The notes under the pieces: generated by a model
The model's input: the letters and a program-made list of their open reading frames with translations, nothing else
What the model was told of the DNA's origin: nothing
Database searches by the model: none
Shown here: one piece after another, positions 61,909 to 64,000 of the stretch
How positions within the stretch are numbered: the first letter of the stretch is position 1
Layout: each line of letters begins with the position of its first letter
Origin: Halococcus agarilyticus
GTDB lineage: Archaea; Halobacteriota; Halobacteria; Halobacteriales; Halococcaceae
Direction of reading: 5' to 3'
Length of the DNA stretch: 64,000 bases
NCBI RefSeq assembly: GCF_000334895.1
Contig: NZ_BAFM01000003.1
Coordinates: 124,001-188,000, forward strand
Program-made: the position numbers and the translations under genes

Positions 61909-63147
61909 ATGACGGACGTACAACAGCACGCGGAGCAGATCCACGACCAGTTTTCGGACGAGTTAGACATCACCGTCGCGGACGTCGAGGAACGCCTCGA
62001 CACCCTGGTGAACGAGTACAAGGTCCCCGCGGAGGAGGCCCGCCGGAGCGTCACCAGCAGCTACCTCGACGAGGCCGGGATGAACAGGGACGAACTCGGC
62101 GGCGAGAGCGAGGAACGCACCCTCGAAACGATCGCCGCGCCCGAGGAGTGGGTCGATCTCACGGTGAAGGTCCTCCAGCTCTGGGAGCCACGAAGCGAGT
62201 CGATCGCCCAGGTGGGGCTGCTGGGCGACGAGACGAGCACGATCAAGTTCACGGCGTGGGCGACCTCCGACCTGCCCGAGCTCGAAGAGGGAGCGGTCTA
62301 CCGGCTCGAAAACGTCGTCACCGACGAGTACGAGGGCCGCTTTTCAGTAAAGCTCAACCGGACGACCACGATCGAGGAGCTCGACGAGGAGCTCGACGTG
62401 CCCGAGTCGGGTGGCGACAGCGAGGACCGCGAGGTCGGTTCGATCGACGCGCCCGAGGAGTGGGTGAACGTCACCGCGAAGATCACCCAGCTCTGGGAGC
62501 CACGCAGCGAGTCGGTCGGCCAGGTCGGCCTACTGGGCGATCCCTCCGGCACGCTCAAGTTCACCAAGTGGGCGAAGTCGGACCTGCCCGAACTCGAAGA
62601 GGGGTCGGTGTACCGGCTCGAAAACGTGGTGACCGACGAGTACGAGGGGGATTTCTCGGTCAAGCTCAATCGGACGACCACGATCGAGGAGCTCGACGAG
62701 GAGATGGAGGTCGGTGACGACGCCATCACCGTGGAGGGCGCGCTGGTCGACATCCAGCGCGGTAGCGGCCTCATCAAGCGGTGTCCCGAGGAGCGGTGTA
62801 CGCGCGTCCTCCAGAACGGGCGCTGTTCGGAGCACGGCGAGGTCGAGGGCGAGTTCGACCTCCGGGTGAAGGCCGTGATCGACGACGGCAACGCGGTCCA
62901 CGAAACCATCTTCGATCGGGAGGCGACCGAAGAACTCGCCGGCATCTCGCTCGACGAGGCGAAGGAGATGGCGATGGACGCGCTCGATACTACTGTGGTG
63001 GCCGACGAGATCCGCGAGGGAGTCCTCGGCGGGTACTACCGCGTCGAGGGCCCCACTCTCGGCCGGTACGTGCTCGCGAACGACTTCGAGCGGCTCGGCG
63101 GGCCGACGGACGCCGAGGAAACGCTCATCAAAGCGAGGTCGCTGTAA
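61909..63147 (+). CDS. rpa1: Replication protein A (single-strand DNA-binding), RPA1 type
   Basis: A 412-residue ssDNA-binding protein. The N-terminal 65 residues are helical. Two OB folds follow, starting at EEWV near residues 79 and 183 and repeating with a period of about 104 residues (LWEPRSES and VGLLGD occur in both). Residues 290-310 form a zinc finger with C292, C297, C306 and H309. The C-terminal part is a further OB-like or interaction domain. It protects ssDNA in replication and repair. Its stop overlaps the rpap gene by 1 nt. Confidence 0.93.
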   Translation: MTDVQQHAEQIHDQFSDELDITVADVEERLDTLVNEYKVPAEEARRSVTSSYLDEAGMNRDELGGESEERTLETIAAPEEWVDLTVKVLQLWEPRSESIAQVGLLGDETSTIKFTAWATSDLPELEEGAVYRLENVVTDEYEGRFSVKLNRTTTIEELDEELDVPESGGDSEDREVGSIDAPEEWVNVTAKITQLWEPRSESVGQVGLLGDPSGTLKFTKWAKSDLPELEEGSVYRLENVVTDEYEGDFSVKLNRTTTIEELDEEMEVGDDAITVEGALVDIQRGSGLIKRCPEERCTRVLQNGRCSEHGEVEGEFDLRVKAVIDDGNAVHETIFDREATEELAGISLDEAKEMAMDALDTTVVADEIREGVLGGYYRVEGPTLGRYVLANDFERLGGPTDAEETLIKARSL

Positions 63148-63740
63148 TGAGTGGCGCACCCACCCGCGAGGTCGCCCAGCGCGTGTTCGCGAGGGAGTTC
63201 AACGACGGCAGCGAGACGTTCAAGGAGAGCGACGAGGAGCGCGCGCCGGTCTACCTCCTGCTGCCGACGGGCGAGCGCGCGAACCGGATCTTCTTCGTGG
63301 GCACGCTGACCGAGACCGAAGACGTCGGCTCGGATTCGGAGTACTGGCAGGGCCGCGTGGTCGATCCCACCGGGACGTTCTACGTCTACGCCGGCCAGTA
63401 CCAGCCCGAGGCCGCGAGCGCGCTTCGGGAGATCGAACCCCCGGAGTACGTCGCAGTGGCGGGCAAGCCCCGAACGTTCGAGACCGACGACGGCGAGACC
63501 AACGTCGCGGTTCGCCCCGAATCGATCACCGTGGTCGACGCCGACGCCCGCGACCGCTGGGTGGTCGAGGCCGCCGAGCGGACGATCGAGCGGATCCAGG
63601 CGTTCGACGACGATACCAACGAGTACGCCCGAATGGCGGCCGAGCGCTACGATCTGCCAGTCGAGAACTACCGGCGCGCGGCGGTGTCGGCGCTCGAAAG
63701 CCTCGAAGAGGCCGACGAGGTCGCGATCGACGCCGACTGA
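63147..63740 (+). CDS. rpap1: RPA-associated protein (RPAP, COG3390)
   Basis: A 197-residue protein translated from an ATG sharing 1 nt with the rpa1 stop. REVAQRVFAREFNDG and LLPTGERANRIFFVGTLTET mark the RPAP family, with an OB-like core. In Haloferax RPAP genes lie behind their rpa genes, and the products bind RPA. The C-terminal helices (ERTIERIQAFDDDTNEYARM) may contact RPA. Confidence 0.93.
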   Translation: MSGAPTREVAQRVFAREFNDGSETFKESDEERAPVYLLLPTGERANRIFFVGTLTETEDVGSDSEYWQGRVVDPTGTFYVYAGQYQPEAASALREIEPPEYVAVAGKPRTFETDDGETNVAVRPESITVVDADARDRWVVEAAERTIERIQAFDDDTNEYARMAAERYDLPVENYRRAAVSALESLEEADEVAIDAD

Positions 63741-63787
63741 CGCGACTCCGATTCACCGCTTTTCGATACGACGGATCCGCCAGTGCC

Positions 63788-63811
63788 AGCGTCTGACAAA
63801 GGATTAAGTCC
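63788..63811 (+). promoter_or_regulatory. 24-bp element with box A, copy 2
   Basis: AGCGTCTGAC, four variable bases among the next six, then TTAAGTCC. It matches 19317-19340 in 20 of 24 positions. The ATTAAG part is 29-34 nt from the ATG at 63837, so the element probably includes BRE and box A of the next gene. Confidence 0.55.
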
Positions 63812-63836
63812 GCAGGGCCACAACGGACGACTCCAG

Positions 63837-64000
63837 ATGGGCAACAAGAACAAGACGATCTCGTTTCGGGTGAACGAGGACGCCTTCGAGACGCTCCGCG
63901 AGATCGCCGAGGAGCGCGACATCTCGCTGTCGGCGGTCTTTCGGAACTACGTCGACATGCTGGTTGCCCACGACGGTCAGGTCCAGGTCGTCCCCGAGCA
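63837..64000 (+). CDS. Ribbon-helix-helix (CopG-type) protein, cut by window end
   Basis: The first 54 residues show NKTISFRVNEDAFETL as beta strand and first helix, and REIAEERDISLSAVFRNYV as second helix, a ribbon-helix-helix fold. It is probably a transcription regulator. The C-terminal part lies outside the window. It starts 96 bp after the rpap stop with its own promoter. Confidence 0.8.
   Translation, partial: MGNKNKTISFRVNEDAFETLREIAEERDISLSAVFRNYVDMLVAHDGQVQVVPE

Overview
The window is haloarchaeal chromosome. It is GC-rich, its proteins are acidic, and GTG starts and 4-nt start/stop overlaps are common. It has Tat-type lipoproteins and sugar dehydrogenases with PGF-CTERM-like tails. 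Box A (TATA) elements lie about 22-35 nt upstream of many start codons, as for leaderless mRNAs. The gene set is characteristic of Halobacteria: bacterioruberin synthesis, archaeal IF5A and deoxyhypusine synthase, a Bat-type regulator, TFS, RPA with its partner RPAP, and Hjc. The genus cannot be fixed from the sequence alone. No rRNA, tRNA, CRISPR array or complete insertion sequence was seen.

Layout. 0-3.4 kb: start of a receiver-domain protein, a CHAT caspase-like protease with an AT-rich C-terminal end, and a convergent 46-residue membrane peptide. 3.5-7.4 kb: a P19/Tp34-like metal lipoprotein, a polytopic membrane protein, a sugar nucleotidyltransferase and a NikR-like regulator. 7.4-11.9 kb: glycine cleavage genes gcvT-gcvH-gcvPA-gcvPB. 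12.3-16.7 kb: two tandem secreted sugar dehydrogenases, one fused to a blue-copper domain, and a pilin-like protein. 16.8-17.5 kb: a small AT-rich island with virus-like genes. 17.6-20.1 kb: ahcY, hjc and a TrkA-type protein. 20.3-24.7 kb: an aminotransferase and the hypusination group aIF5A, agmatinase-like, Nif3-like and deoxyhypusine synthase. 24.7-31 kb: rhodanese, NmrA-like, two cupins around a VapBC-like pair, gamma carbonic anhydrase-like, SRAP, and a DsbA-like lipoprotein with a membrane partner.

31-45.5 kb: archaeal ornithine cyclodeaminase-type enzyme, the carotenoid block crtB / crtD-lyeJ-cruF, Nudix, SDR, ZIP transporter, Bat-type regulator, peroxiredoxin, a YkgJ-type cysteine-cluster protein, aldo-keto reductase, TFS and an Lrp-type regulator. 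45.5-54.2 kb: seven minus-strand genes that look like uptake and breakdown of a nitrogen compound (aminotransferase, OCD-like, M20 carbamoylase-like, DUF3311-type subunit plus sodium:solute symporter, amidase, HDAC-like amidohydrolase). 54.3-64 kb: YihY-like membrane protein, ferritin-like DUF892 protein, beta-RFAP synthase-like GHMP protein, glycosyltransferase, ilvD, TRAM protein, GNAT, rpa1-rpap1 and a truncated ribbon-helix-helix gene.

The most unusual material is outside ordinary metabolism: the CHAT/small-peptide locus with its mosaic protease, and dispersed intergenic repeats. The repeats carry hairpins whose central loop is conserved (GAACGNAGTGA or GAGCGNAGCGA) while the stems change in a compensated way.
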